Part shown: one piece after another, positions 15,416 to 24,436 of the stretch | Position numbering within the stretch: position 1 is the first letter of the stretch | How the letters are laid out: every line of letters begins with the position of its first letter | Assembly (NCBI GenBank): GCA_000434835.1 | Contig: FR881466.1 | Span: 34,577 to 64,373 of the forward strand | Direction: 5' to 3' | Length of the DNA: 29,797 nt | From: Clostridium sp. CAG:594 | Lineage (GTDB): Bacteria; Bacillota_I; Bacilli_A; RF39; UBA660 | Notes under the pieces: generated by a model | The model's database searches: none | The model's input: the letters and a program-made list of their open reading frames with translations, nothing else | What the model was told of the DNA's origin: nothing | Translations under genes and position numbers: made by a program

Positions 15416-16259
15416 TTAGTATGTTTTTTAAATTTAAACTTGCATTATATATATCTTTTTTGCTAAAATCTTTATTTTCTTCATTTAAAAGTTTTATTGC
15501 TTCTTTTAATGAGCATTTATTTTTAATAATTAAATCAACTAATAATGCTTCAACTGATACGTCACTTTCATTTTCTTTTTCTCTTTCATTATTAATTAAA
15601 ACTACGTATTCACCCTTAAGACTATTAGGATCATCCTTCATTTTTTCATATACTTCTTCAATTTTACCATGAATAGTGTGTTCATGAACCTTAGTAAGTT
15701 CAGTGCATACGCTAACCACACATCCTGGTATTTCTTTTTTTATATACTCTAATAACTTTATTATTCTTTTTGGTGACTCATAAATTACTTTAGTTTTAAC
15801 AGATGCGTGTTTTATACGTTCAAATAATTCTTTTTTTGCCTTATTTTCAGTTGGAACAAAGCCATAAAAAGCAAACGATGAAGTATCAAGTCCGCTTACT
15901 GATAAAGATGTTATAACAGCACTACAACCCGGAATGCCAATTACTTTAATATCATTTTCTAAAGCTTCTTTTATTAATATATAGCCTGGATCTGATATGC
16001 AAGGTGTTCCAGCATCAGAAACTAATGATATATCATTACCTTCATTTAAAAGATTTATTATCTCTGATACTCTTTCTCTTTCGTTAAATTTATGATAAGA
16101 AAGCATTTTTACCTTAATATCAAAATGGTTAAGTAATTTTATAGTTTGTCTTGTATCTTCTACTAATATCAAATTACTTTGTCTTAATGTTTCCTCTGCT
16201 CTTTTTGAAAAATCGTTTAAATTCCCAATTGGAGTTGCAACAACAAATAAAGTTCCCAT
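15408..16259 (-). CDS. rsmI: 16S rRNA 2'-O-ribose methyltransferase RsmI
   Basis: A 283-residue SAM-dependent tetrapyrrole-methylase-fold enzyme that methylates the ribose of C1402 in 16S rRNA. Signatures are LFVVATPIGNLND at the N-terminus, VEDTRQTIKLLNHF, SDAGTPCISDPG and YESPKRI, with the C-terminal helical domain intact. The start is the ATG at 16259 with AAGGAAGTGA upstream; an earlier in-frame start at 16298 would add 13 residues that overlap this ribosome site. The preceding thioredoxin-membrane gene ends 25 bases upstream, so they probably share a transcript. Confidence 0.95.
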   Translation of the reverse strand: MGTLFVVATPIGNLNDFSKRAEETLRQSNLILVEDTRQTIKLLNHFDIKVKMLSYHKFNERERVSEIINLLNEGNDISLVSDAGTPCISDPGYILIKEALENDIKVIGIPGCSAVITSLSVSGLDTSSFAFYGFVPTENKAKKELFERIKHASVKTKVIYESPKRIIKLLEYIKKEIPGCVVSVCTELTKVHEHTIHGKIEEVYEKMKDDPNSLKGEYVVLINNEREKENESDVSVEALLVDLIIKNKCSLKEAIKLLNEENKDFSKKDIYNASLNLKNILKR

Positions 16260-16284
16260 ATAAATCACTTCCTTAAACATATTT

Positions 16285-17436
16285 TTAATACTTAACAATC
16301 ATAAGAATTCCTATTATGAAAAATAGTATTCCACTAATTAATTTAGATGCTTTAGATATTTTAGTTTTATCAAATAATTTTACCAATAATAACAATATCA
16401 AAAACATCATAATATTTACAATAAACGAAAATAATACATATAAAGATATAGCTGACATCTTATTTAACGAACCATTTAACTTTAATAAATCACTAAATAA
16501 AATGGATGCATCACTTACGTTTAATATTCTAACAAAATTAGATAATACACCAAATATTATCATGATGATAGATAATATTAACAAACTATTATTTTTTAAA
16601 AGGCTTTTCATCTTACTTTCTTTTACGTTTGGTTTTTCATCTAAACAATTTGCATAAAGTATAAGTTTTACTGTACCAAAACAAATTAGTATTATGGATA
16701 ATAAAAGTCTTGCTAATGAAGCATAGTTAATAACATTATCAAAACTACCATTATTAATAAATATAATATAAGATGCATTTAAAGAGAATAATAAAACGGC
16801 CGATAAAATAATCTTATTTTTATTATTTTTTTCATCTAGTATAATAGCTAGTATGACAGCAAAAATCCACAACATTAAAGGATTTATTCCGTCTATTAGT
16901 CCTAATATAATGCTTGATAAATAAATGTTTATATTTTCAAAATCTATGGTTTTATCCTGAAAAATGGAAAGTTCATAACTCTTTTTTTGCGTGCTATTAT
17001 CTGTTATTTTATCTTCCGTTAAACTTCCCTTTACAATACCTAATTTTATTCCTACTTTATCTTTGAAATTTTTTCTTTTAGCTAATTTAATATGATATTT
17101 ATATGTATCATCTGTAACGCCAGAAGAATATCCAAAAATAGGAGTATTATCTATTATAACAAACGGAACTCCGCTTGCATTAACATCTAAAAAGTCTGCT
17201 ATTTCATCCATTAATGCTTGATTATCTTGATCATACCAAACCTCATATTTAATGATGTTTAAATCATATTTATTTTTAATCTTATCCAAATATTTCATTG
17301 CTTCTTCACAGTGAGGACAAGTCTTTCCATAAAATATATACACGTTTGCCTCTTTTGCATAAGCTTTTATATTAAACGAAAAAAACAATGTTAATGAAAA
17401 AATAAAAATAAATAAAATATTCTTAACGCTTTTCAA
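16285..17436 (-). CDS. Exported thioredoxin-like domain fused to a polytopic membrane domain
   Basis: A 383-residue protein. After a signal peptide (about residues 1-27, ending near YAKEA) comes a thioredoxin-fold domain with YGKTCPHCEEAM (Cys40-x-x-Cys43) and the cis-proline in SGVPFVIID. From about residue 170 there are six or more membrane helices, starting IYLSSIILGLIDGINPLMLW. The DGINP segment resembles the proline-bearing helix of CcdA/DsbD electron carriers. DsbD has its thioredoxin domain at the C-terminus; here the order is reversed. A role in moving reducing power across the membrane or in thiol control of exported proteins is inferred. The start is the TTG at 17436, seven bases after AAGGAAG; the GTG at 17445 is part of that site. 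Confidence 0.75.
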   Translation of the reverse strand: MKSVKNILFIFIFSLTLFFSFNIKAYAKEANVYIFYGKTCPHCEEAMKYLDKIKNKYDLNIIKYEVWYDQDNQALMDEIADFLDVNASGVPFVIIDNTPIFGYSSGVTDDTYKYHIKLAKRKNFKDKVGIKLGIVKGSLTEDKITDNSTQKKSYELSIFQDKTIDFENINIYLSSIILGLIDGINPLMLWIFAVILAIILDEKNNKNKIILSAVLLFSLNASYIIFINNGSFDNVINYASLARLLLSIILICFGTVKLILYANCLDEKPNVKESKMKSLLKNNSLLILSIIMIIFGVLSNFVRILNVSDASILFSDLLKLNGSLNKMSAISLYVLFSFIVNIMMFLILLLLVKLFDKTKISKASKLISGILFFIIGILMIVKY

Positions 17437-17483
17437 AAATATCACTTCCTTGTATATTATAGCATTTATTTTTTATATGCAAA

Positions 17484-17506
17484 AGAAAAAAGCATCAATG
17501 ATGCTT
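17484..17506 (-). terminator. Intrinsic terminator of the 17505 gene
   Basis: AAGCATC/GATGCTT hairpin with a three-base loop, followed by a T-tract on the minus strand. It overlaps the stop codon. Confidence 0.8.
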
Positions 17507-17858
17507 ATTTACTTACACTTATAGTCTTTGTTTTAATAGCTGGTATTACCCTAGTTACCGTTCCGTCTGAATTTATTTTTTTAGTTTCTGCATGCTCTGC
17601 TGGTATAACTTTTACTTTAGATGCTGGTATAACTTTTCTATAAGTTATTGTTTTAGCTACACTGCCTTGTAATTTATTTGGATTTTGAAAAGTTAACACT
17701 TGTAGTGGAGTTCTAGCTGTTAGAACACCTACTCCGCATATTGTAAGTACAAAAACAATTACTAAACTAGCAGCTATCTTGCACCAAGAATCTTTTATTA
17801 ATTCAGAATCAGCTAACTTTGGTCTTCCAACTGGATTTTTTTCTTCCTTTTTAGCCAT
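17505..17858 (-). CDS. Hypothetical single-TM protein with VIPA motifs
   Basis: A 117-residue protein. A basic N-terminus with VGRPKLAD is followed by one membrane helix (about residues 28-48, AASLVIVFVLTICGVGVLTA) and an external tail of about 65 residues. The tail holds three copies of a short basic motif: RKVIPASK, VKVIPAEHAETKK and TRVIPAIKTKT. No known domain was recognised. By the positive-inside rule the short N-terminus is cytoplasmic and the VIPA tail faces outward, where it might bind wall or membrane polymers; that is speculation. The ATG has AAAGGAG upstream. It lies between clpB and the thioredoxin-membrane gene, each separated from it by terminators. Confidence 0.65.
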   Translation of the reverse strand: MAKKEEKNPVGRPKLADSELIKDSWCKIAASLVIVFVLTICGVGVLTARTPLQVLTFQNPNKLQGSVAKTITYRKVIPASKVKVIPAEHAETKKINSDGTVTRVIPAIKTKTISVSK

Positions 17859-17987
17859 ATTATCAACTCCTTTATCATAACTATTATAATAATAACATAA
17901 AAAAGTGTAATTAAAACATTTTTTAAAAATTACTTTACACTGCTTTTACTATTAAGGTTATGGTCTAGATAATAAAAATCTATTCAA

Positions 17988-18016
17988 AAAAAGAGTTACC
18001 TTTTTAAGTAACTCTT
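17988..18016 (-). terminator. Intrinsic terminator of clpB
   Basis: AAGAGTTAC (17991-17999) / GTAACTCTT (18008-18016), with a T-run on the minus strand. It overlaps the end of clpB. Confidence 0.85.
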
Positions 18017-20120
18017 ATTTTTTTATAACTAATTCATCATTTGATATATCAATCGTTAAATTATCACCTGATATAACATCACCTGAAATAAGTTTTTTAG
18101 CAAGTAATGTTTCTAGATTTTTAGATAGATATCTCTTAAGTGGTCTTGCACCATAATTGTGATCATATCCGTTTTCAACAATAAATTCTTTAGCTTTTTC
18201 TGTTAAAGATATACTTATTCTTTGATGTTTTATTTTTTTATTTAAATCATCTACTAACTTATCTAATATTTCATAAATAACTTTTTTACTTAATGCATTA
18301 AAGACAATTATTTCATCAATACGGTTTAGAAATTCTGGTCTAAAGTAGTTTTTTAATTCAGCATTCATCATATCTTCATCTACTTTACCATCTAAGACAT
18401 ACTGACTACCTATATTTGATGTCATTATTATAATAGTGTTTTTAAAATCAACTACTCTTCCATGTCCATCAGTTATTCTTCCGTCATCTAGTATTTGAAG
18501 AAGAATGTTTAAAACATCTCTATGAGCTTTTTCTATTTCATCAAATAAAACTATACTATAAGGATTTCTTCTTACTTTTTCAGTTAATTGTCCTCCTTCA
18601 TCATAACCAACATATCCTGGAGGCGCTCCTATAAGACGAGATACAGAATGACTTTCCATATACTCACTCATATCAATTCTAACCATGTGTTTTTCATCAT
18701 CAAATAATTCATAAGCAAGTGTTCTTGCAACTTCTGTTTTACCAACACCAGTAGGTCCTAAAAACATAAATGAACCAATTGGTCTATTCTCATCTTTAAT
18801 ACCAGATCTTGACCTTATAATAGCATCACTAACTAATTTTAGAGCCTCATCTTGTCCCTTGACTCTTAATTTCATGTTTTCTTCAAGATTTAAAACCTTT
18901 TCTTTTTCACCCTTAGTAAGTTTTGAAATTGGAATATTAGTCCATCTTGAAATAACAGATGCAACTAACTCCTCAGTTACTCTATCACTTAGTATTTTAT
19001 TATTATTAGATTTCTTTAAATTATCAAGTTTTTTCTCTAATTCTGGAATAGTACCATGTCTTAATACAGCAGCCTTTTCTAAATCATAATTATTTTCAGC
19101 CATTTCAAGTTTAAATCTTGCTTCTTCCAACTCTTTTTTAGTCTTTTTAATATCTACTTGAACAGCCTTTTCCTTTTCCCAATTACCTCTTAAATAAGAT
19201 TCTTCACTCTTCATCTCTTTTATTTTAGAATCAAGTTCTTTTACTCTTTCACGGCTAATATCATCCTTATCTTTTTTAATAGCTTCTCTTTCTATTTGAA
19301 GTTTCATAATTCTTCTTGTTAAACTATCTATGTTTTCTGGAACTGAATCCATTTGAACACGAATTGTTGCACAAGCCTCATCTATTAAATCAATTGCTTT
19401 ATCTGGTAAATATCTATCTGTTATATACCTATTTGAAAGCGTTGCAGCAGAAACTAATGCAGCATCAGAAATAGATACACCATGATGAACTTCAAACCTA
19501 GACTTTAAACCTCTAAGTATTGTAATTGTATCTGATACAGTTGGTTCTTTTACTAGTACCTTTTGAAATCTACGCTCTAAGGCACCGTCATCTTCAATAT
19601 ATTTACGATATTCATTTAAAGTTGTTGCACCAATTAAGTGAATTTCTCCTCTAGCTAACATTGGTTTTAACATATTTCCAGCATCCATTGCACCATCTAA
19701 TTTACCAGCACCTACTATCATATGAATTTCATCAATAAACATAATTATGTTACCTTCTGACTTTTTAACTTCATTTAAAACGTTTTTAAGTCTTTCTTCA
19801 AATTCACCACGATATTTAGCACCCGCAATTAAAGCTGCCATATCAAGTTCCCAAATGGTTTTATCCTTTAAACTACTTGGCACATCACCTTTTATAATAC
19901 GACCAGCAAGGCCTTCTATAATAGCGGTTTTACCAACACCTGGTTCACCAATTAAAACTGGGTTATTCTTCGTCTTGCGAGATAAAATACGTGTTATAGA
20001 ACGTATCTCATCATCCCTACCAATTACTGGGTCAACCTTTCCATCTTTAACATATTGAGTAATATCTCTACCATATTTTTCTAAAACATTTTCTTCTTTT
20101 TCTTCGTTCATATTAAACAT
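18015..20120 (-). CDS. clpB: ClpB-type disaggregase lacking the N-terminal domain
   Basis: A 701-residue Hsp100 AAA+ ATPase. The first nucleotide-binding domain has GEPGVGKTA (residues 58-66), MFIDEIH and GATTLNEYRKYIE. A coiled-coil middle domain (about residues 265-395, with SEESYLRGNWEKEK) identifies ClpB rather than ClpA/C. The second nucleotide-binding domain has FLGPTGVGKTE, VLFDEIEKAH and NIGSQ. With Hsp70 partners ClpB pulls proteins out of aggregates; no ClpP-binding loop is seen. Full-length ClpB is about 860 residues. The roughly 150-residue Clp_N domain is absent: the protein starts 12 residues before LEKYGRDITQ, like the internally initiated short ClpB of other bacteria. Here the promoter and CIRCE operator lie directly upstream, so the short form is the only product. 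The start is the ATG at 20120 (GGGGTG-N6-ATG). Confidence 0.93.
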   Translation of the reverse strand: MFNMNEEKEENVLEKYGRDITQYVKDGKVDPVIGRDDEIRSITRILSRKTKNNPVLIGEPGVGKTAIIEGLAGRIIKGDVPSSLKDKTIWELDMAALIAGAKYRGEFEERLKNVLNEVKKSEGNIIMFIDEIHMIVGAGKLDGAMDAGNMLKPMLARGEIHLIGATTLNEYRKYIEDDGALERRFQKVLVKEPTVSDTITILRGLKSRFEVHHGVSISDAALVSAATLSNRYITDRYLPDKAIDLIDEACATIRVQMDSVPENIDSLTRRIMKLQIEREAIKKDKDDISRERVKELDSKIKEMKSEESYLRGNWEKEKAVQVDIKKTKKELEEARFKLEMAENNYDLEKAAVLRHGTIPELEKKLDNLKKSNNNKILSDRVTEELVASVISRWTNIPISKLTKGEKEKVLNLEENMKLRVKGQDEALKLVSDAIIRSRSGIKDENRPIGSFMFLGPTGVGKTEVARTLAYELFDDEKHMVRIDMSEYMESHSVSRLIGAPPGYVGYDEGGQLTEKVRRNPYSIVLFDEIEKAHRDVLNILLQILDDGRITDGHGRVVDFKNTIIIMTSNIGSQYVLDGKVDEDMMNAELKNYFRPEFLNRIDEIIVFNALSKKVIYEILDKLVDDLNKKIKHQRISISLTEKAKEFIVENGYDHNYGARPLKRYLSKNLETLLAKKLISGDVISGDNLTIDISNDELVIKK

Positions 20121-20172
20121 AAATATCACCCCTTATAAATAATATTATGCATCTTTTATTTGCACTAGATAC

Positions 20173-20201
20173 ATTATATATCCATAATTAGCACTTGTCA
20201 A
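20173..20201 (-). promoter_or_regulatory. Consensus sigma-A promoter of clpB
   Basis: TTGACA (20201-20196), a 17-base spacer and TATAAT (20178-20173): a perfect vegetative promoter whose -35 box lies inside the CIRCE element. Confidence 0.9.
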
Positions 20202-20214
20202 GTAAGAGTGCTAA
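20188..20214 (-). promoter_or_regulatory. CIRCE operator (HrcA site)
   Basis: TTAGCACTT-N9-GAGTGCTAA, one base from the consensus TTAGCACTC-N9-GAGTGCTAA. It covers the -35 region of clpB. HrcA represses from CIRCE and releases upon heat shock, so clpB is heat inducible through HrcA here; CtsR boxes were not seen. Confidence 0.95.
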
Positions 20215-20273
20215 TTATTTATTTAAATTATTTGCATTTTTTAATATTCATTTATATTAAACTTGTAAAGCAC

Positions 20274-20298
20274 TAAAAAAAGGAACATTATATTCCTT
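20274..20298 (-). terminator. Intrinsic terminator of the large helicase gene
   Basis: AAGGAA/TTCCTT stem (20280-20298), followed on the minus strand by TTTTTTT. Confidence 0.75.
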
Positions 20299-20303
20299 CT
20301 TAA

Positions 20304-23300
20304 TTACTTAATATTATCATCAATAATATTCTCCTGTGTATTTTTATATTTATCATCATAAGGATTATATTCAGAATCACTATAAATCATCCAATTAAAG
20401 TATTCACATATGTATTTTGCATCGTTATTTTCATTCGATTTTTCTATTATTTCTTTTTTATTATTAGATAAATAGCTTCCTATCTTACCACCTGTTATTT
20501 GTATTTTATCAGAAATTATACTATAGCATGTTTTTTCAGGATGTTCTTCTAAATACTTTCTTATTTCTTTTAGGATATCTTCTTTTGTTGCCTTTTTTTC
20601 TAACCATCCAAAATAATCACATATGTGTTTTGCATCACTATTTTCATCTGACATCTTTATTATTTCTTCTTTATGTTTTTTCAAATAGTTTCCTATCTTA
20701 CCACCTGTAGTTTGCATTTTAAAATCAATTATTCTAAAGTTTGTTATTCCAGAATGTTCTTCTAAATAATTTCTTATTTCCTTTAATATATCTTCAAAGG
20801 TGGTTTTTAAGTCCGTATCTACTTCTTTATCTATTTCAACAAAATCCTTTAACACTGGCGTTAATTCAAATAAATTATCGCCAAACTTTATATCTTTTAA
20901 ATTATCTTTTTGTGATGTAATTTTTTCATCAAATATAGTATTCCATAAATCTATTACACTACCAAGTTCTAATATAGTTAATATTCTATTTTTTTCATCA
21001 GTAGGCAGATAATTTAACTCTTCATTATTTATATATTTACTATATTTTTCTTGTATCATTTTTAGGATAGATGAATATCTTGACTCTAATTTATCTTTAC
21101 TATTTATGTCAGGTAACAAATTATTATGAATTTTACACCACTCTACTGCGTTTTTTAGTAATTCTAAATCATCTTGATACTTTTTCTCACCCTTTTGCAT
21201 ATTAACTCTTAAAACATTATTAACTAGGTCAATTGCAATTGTTCTTTCATTTTCATCATAATCTTTATTAGGATCAAGTCCAAAAATTATCCTACCAAAT
21301 TGTTGCAAGAATAATATCTTAGAATTTTCATCTAACGCTCTAAACCAAATAAGTCCATTTACGCCTTTTATGTGAGTTCCTTCATTTAGCTTATTCATAA
21401 CTAGCATGAACTTATATTTATTAGAATCATCCTTTTCAAAAGCCATTAATTCCCTATCATTATGTTTAGAACCATAAGAACCAAGCATTGAATAATTTTC
21501 AACATAATCTTTTGTTTTTTTGCTCAATAAAGCACCTTTTTTAGTTTCATCTAACTTTATAAAACGCATATATTTTATTATTGTATCTGCAATATCATTT
21601 TCTTTTGTAGTAACACTATCATCCTTTTTAATAACTCTTGATTTTATTTTTGATAATAATAATATGTTTTCTTTTTCTTTATTAATCCATAACAAATCTT
21701 CATTTGATAAAGAAATATTATTTGTTATTTTATAATATATGCTATTTAAGATTTCTTTATTTTCTTTTGCATATTTATAAGTAAACATATATTGATTCAT
21801 CATATTCTTATATATTTTGATAATATGCTCTGCTTTACTATTAGATATTATGTTTCCATCTATATCCTCATACGTTCCATTATCTTTTCTACTAATTGGT
21901 AAAAATACTATGTAACGCTTACCTTCTTTTATATTATTTCCAATAATATCAGATATTCCTGACGCATCATTTAAATTTCTTCTTAAGATTTCAAACTTAT
22001 TTAAATAATAGTTTCTTTTATCAGCATCTGTAATTTCATTAACTTTTTCTAATAATCTTTCTAAAGAACCATCGTTTATAAGATTATATTCACATTGGAC
22101 TATTTTTGGATTCATTACATATCCTGCTTTTATTGCATCAATTAAATCTAGGTTATATGCCAAATGATTGTTATTTTTTATTTTCTCATAACTATAACCA
22201 AACTTTTTAGCAAGTTCATCTGCCATATTTACCAAATCCACATCTCTTTGTGGTGTTGCAGTAATACCTAAATATTTCGTTTTATTATCTTGATTATTTA
22301 TCAAACTATTTATTTTATCATTCCAAATAGTTGCTCCTGTTCTATGCATTTCATCAAATACTACAAAATCATATTTATCATTTATAAATTCATTATTTTC
22401 TGATAATAAACTTTGATATGTTGTAAGTTTTAAATTAGGAAACACTTCTTTTACTATATCATCTAAACTCTTTCTCATTTTTTTACCATACATAGTATCT
22501 CTGATTAATCTTTTCATCTGATATAGTATTTCATCATTAGGTGCCAAATATATTATATTTTTATCTTTGTAATCTAGCATTTTTGATAGTGCAACATAGC
22601 TTTTTCCTGCTCCTGTTGGCATAACGCATGATGTAAATGTATTATTATTTAACTTTTTATCAATGTTTTTTAAAGCTATAGCTTGATAATCTCTTAGCTT
22701 TAAAGACGTTTCTTTTAGTTTGTAATATCCGATAAAATCTTCAAGTTCACTTACAGTAAAAGTATCTTTAATATCTATATTAGAAAAATCCTTATTTTTT
22801 ATTAAACAAGTTAATAATGCATTTGAAATATCTTTTTCTTTAATACCTTGTTCTTTTAGTTTGTTATAAACGTTTACAACATCTTTTTCCTTTAGTTTTT
22901 TAATAATATCATTTCTTTTTTCTATATCTAAAGATTCAATACCCAACTTTTTAAAATCAAATAAATCAATTATTGCATTAGCATAATAATCTTCTTTAGA
23001 TAAACTTCTTTCATCTAAATCTTTTATAAAATAGTTAATTGAACTTTTAGGATTATTTATTATATTTTCTAACTCTTCATAACTTAAACTTGTTATTTGT
23101 GAAAGCGTGTCATATTCTTTTGAATTAATGTTTAAATTAACAGACTCAGAAATTTTAAGTCCTCTATTATTTTGCCTTAGTACTATTTCTGGTTCTATTC
23201 CAAAACAATTATCGTTTATATAATTTTCTAATCCAAAGTAATCAGAATCATTTAAAGTTATTTCTCCAAGATTCTTAAGTGTGTTCTTACACCTAAGTTT

Positions 23301-24320
23301 AGACTTAGCTATAAAAAAGGATTTATAATAGCATGTATTTATATCATTATAAGATACTTTGCCATGAGTTAAATTATATGTTTCTTCTATGGATAAATCA
23401 GAATCTATCATATAATTTTCGTAATTAAAGTTTTTAATAAAAGAAAAATCCCCTTTATTAACATAATTTATTACTTCTTTTTTTAATCTTTTTACTAATT
23501 CTAAATCTTTAGGTAGTTGCTGAATAATAGATAAAATATCAATAACTTCCTTTGGAATATTTATTATTTCATCTTCATTTATAGTATCATAATGTATTAA
23601 TTCCATAGATGATAACGCATTACCTATCGTTTGCATTAAAAATCTATTTGACATATTAGGTATTACGTTTTCACTTATTAAATTAATCTTTGCAATCAAT
23701 TTATTCTTTTCTAAATTCTGAGTTTCATTTAAAGTTTGATAGTAAGTTGATGTATCAATAGGTTTTGTAAATTTTATTCCCTCTTCAAACTTAGAGCTAT
23801 CATTATGTAATTCCGGTTTATAATACATACTTAATTCTTGTAATGTTTTTGCATTGTTAATTTTATTTATTAAATCAGTATTGATATTCTCATTTTTTAT
23901 TATTTCATCTATTCTGTTATTTATGTTACTTATCATGTAAGAAGGTGCATTATAAACTGTTTTTCCTAAATTATTTTTTTTAACTTTAACTATTACATAA
24001 TTATCTTTATAATAACCCCTACCATAGTTTAGAGAAACATTTGCATTACTAGATAATGAAATACATTTTGTATCTTTTCTGTAATGCATTTTAATATGAT
24101 CTATCATCTCTTCTAACGTTATGTTTGAATTAGTGTTATACTTAGAATTACCATTAAATCTTGATAAATCAGTATTTACCCTTACAATATTACCGTTATC
24201 ATCGGTAATTTCTTTTTCTTCTATTTGTTTATTATCAGCATTATTTAAAGCACGAAAAAAATAGTAATAATTATCATCGCTTAATACATTAAAATTTTCA
24301 ATATCAAATATATTATCCAT
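20304..24320 (-). CDS. Large SF2 helicase with ART-like N-terminus and C-terminal tandem repeats
   Basis: A 1338-residue protein. The helicase core spans about residues 540-1020: LRDYQ (542-546), motif I MPTGAGKS (567-574), motif II DEMH (656-659), motif III ITATP (686-690), a motif V-like NEGTHIKGVNGLIW and motif VI QQFGRIIFG (1006-1014). This places it among DEAD/DEAH helicases close to restriction-type translocases. The N-terminus has YYFFRALN (Arg23) and TKCISLSSNANVSLNYG (Ser88-Ser91), then a strand YVIVKVKK. This Arg...Ser-x-Ser layout resembles an ADP-ribosyltransferase fold (inference). Residues 150-530 are helical and unassigned. The C-terminus holds two 66-residue repeats, each with a TGGKIG helix-turn-helix-like core. 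There is no nuclease motif and no methyltransferase neighbour. It has its own ribosome site (AGGAG) and terminator, so it is a solitary unit. Nucleic-acid translocation in defence or repair is a guess. Confidence 0.85.
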   Translation of the reverse strand: MDNIFDIENFNVLSDDNYYYFFRALNNADNKQIEEKEITDDNGNIVRVNTDLSRFNGNSKYNTNSNITLEEMIDHIKMHYRKDTKCISLSSNANVSLNYGRGYYKDNYVIVKVKKNNLGKTVYNAPSYMISNINNRIDEIIKNENINTDLINKINNAKTLQELSMYYKPELHNDSSKFEEGIKFTKPIDTSTYYQTLNETQNLEKNKLIAKINLISENVIPNMSNRFLMQTIGNALSSMELIHYDTINEDEIINIPKEVIDILSIIQQLPKDLELVKRLKKEVINYVNKGDFSFIKNFNYENYMIDSDLSIEETYNLTHGKVSYNDINTCYYKSFFIAKSKLRCKNTLKNLGEITLNDSDYFGLENYINDNCFGIEPEIVLRQNNRGLKISESVNLNINSKEYDTLSQITSLSYEELENIINNPKSSINYFIKDLDERSLSKEDYYANAIIDLFDFKKLGIESLDIEKRNDIIKKLKEKDVVNVYNKLKEQGIKEKDISNALLTCLIKNKDFSNIDIKDTFTVSELEDFIGYYKLKETSLKLRDYQAIALKNIDKKLNNNTFTSCVMPTGAGKSYVALSKMLDYKDKNIIYLAPNDEILYQMKRLIRDTMYGKKMRKSLDDIVKEVFPNLKLTTYQSLLSENNEFINDKYDFVVFDEMHRTGATIWNDKINSLINNQDNKTKYLGITATPQRDVDLVNMADELAKKFGYSYEKIKNNNHLAYNLDLIDAIKAGYVMNPKIVQCEYNLINDGSLERLLEKVNEITDADKRNYYLNKFEILRRNLNDASGISDIIGNNIKEGKRYIVFLPISRKDNGTYEDIDGNIISNSKAEHIIKIYKNMMNQYMFTYKYAKENKEILNSIYYKITNNISLSNEDLLWINKEKENILLLSKIKSRVIKKDDSVTTKENDIADTIIKYMRFIKLDETKKGALLSKKTKDYVENYSMLGSYGSKHNDRELMAFEKDDSNKYKFMLVMNKLNEGTHIKGVNGLIWFRALDENSKILFLQQFGRIIFGLDPNKDYDENERTIAIDLVNNVLRVNMQKGEKKYQDDLELLKNAVEWCKIHNNLLPDINSKDKLESRYSSILKMIQEKYSKYINNEELNYLPTDEKNRILTILELGSVIDLWNTIFDEKITSQKDNLKDIKFGDNLFELTPVLKDFVEIDKEVDTDLKTTFEDILKEIRNYLEEHSGITNFRIIDFKMQTTGGKIGNYLKKHKEEIIKMSDENSDAKHICDYFGWLEKKATKEDILKEIRKYLEEHPEKTCYSIISDKIQITGGKIGSYLSNNKKEIIEKSNENNDAKYICEYFNWMIYSDSEYNPYDDKYKNTQENIIDDNIK
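20388..20585 (-). repeat. C-terminal repeat unit 2 within the helicase gene
   Basis: Encodes residues 1246-1311. It matches unit 1 at a fixed offset of 213 bases (71 codons): EDILKEIRKYLEEHPEKT..., QITGGKIGSYLSNNKKEI, NDAKYICEYFNW. Confidence 0.9.
20601..20798 (-). repeat. C-terminal repeat unit 1 within the helicase gene
   Basis: Encodes residues 1175-1240: EDILKEIRNYLEEHSGIT..., QTTGGKIGNYLKKHKEEI, SDAKHICDYFGW. Conserved glycines and lysines in the centre suggest a small nucleic-acid-binding module. Confidence 0.9.
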
Positions 24321-24389
24321 ATCAATACTCCTATCATATTAAGTATATCAAAAATATGTATTCTTTACAATTTTTAAGCTTATACAAAG

Positions 24390-24410
24390 AAAAAAAGTCA
24401 TAGACTTTTT
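24390..24410 (-). terminator. Terminator of the eight-gene cluster
   Basis: AAAAAGTC/GACTTTTT hairpin with an ATA loop and a T-run on the minus strand, 27 bases past the last gene. Confidence 0.75.
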
Positions 24411-24436
24411 CTATAATTTCTTCACAAAAATTAATA

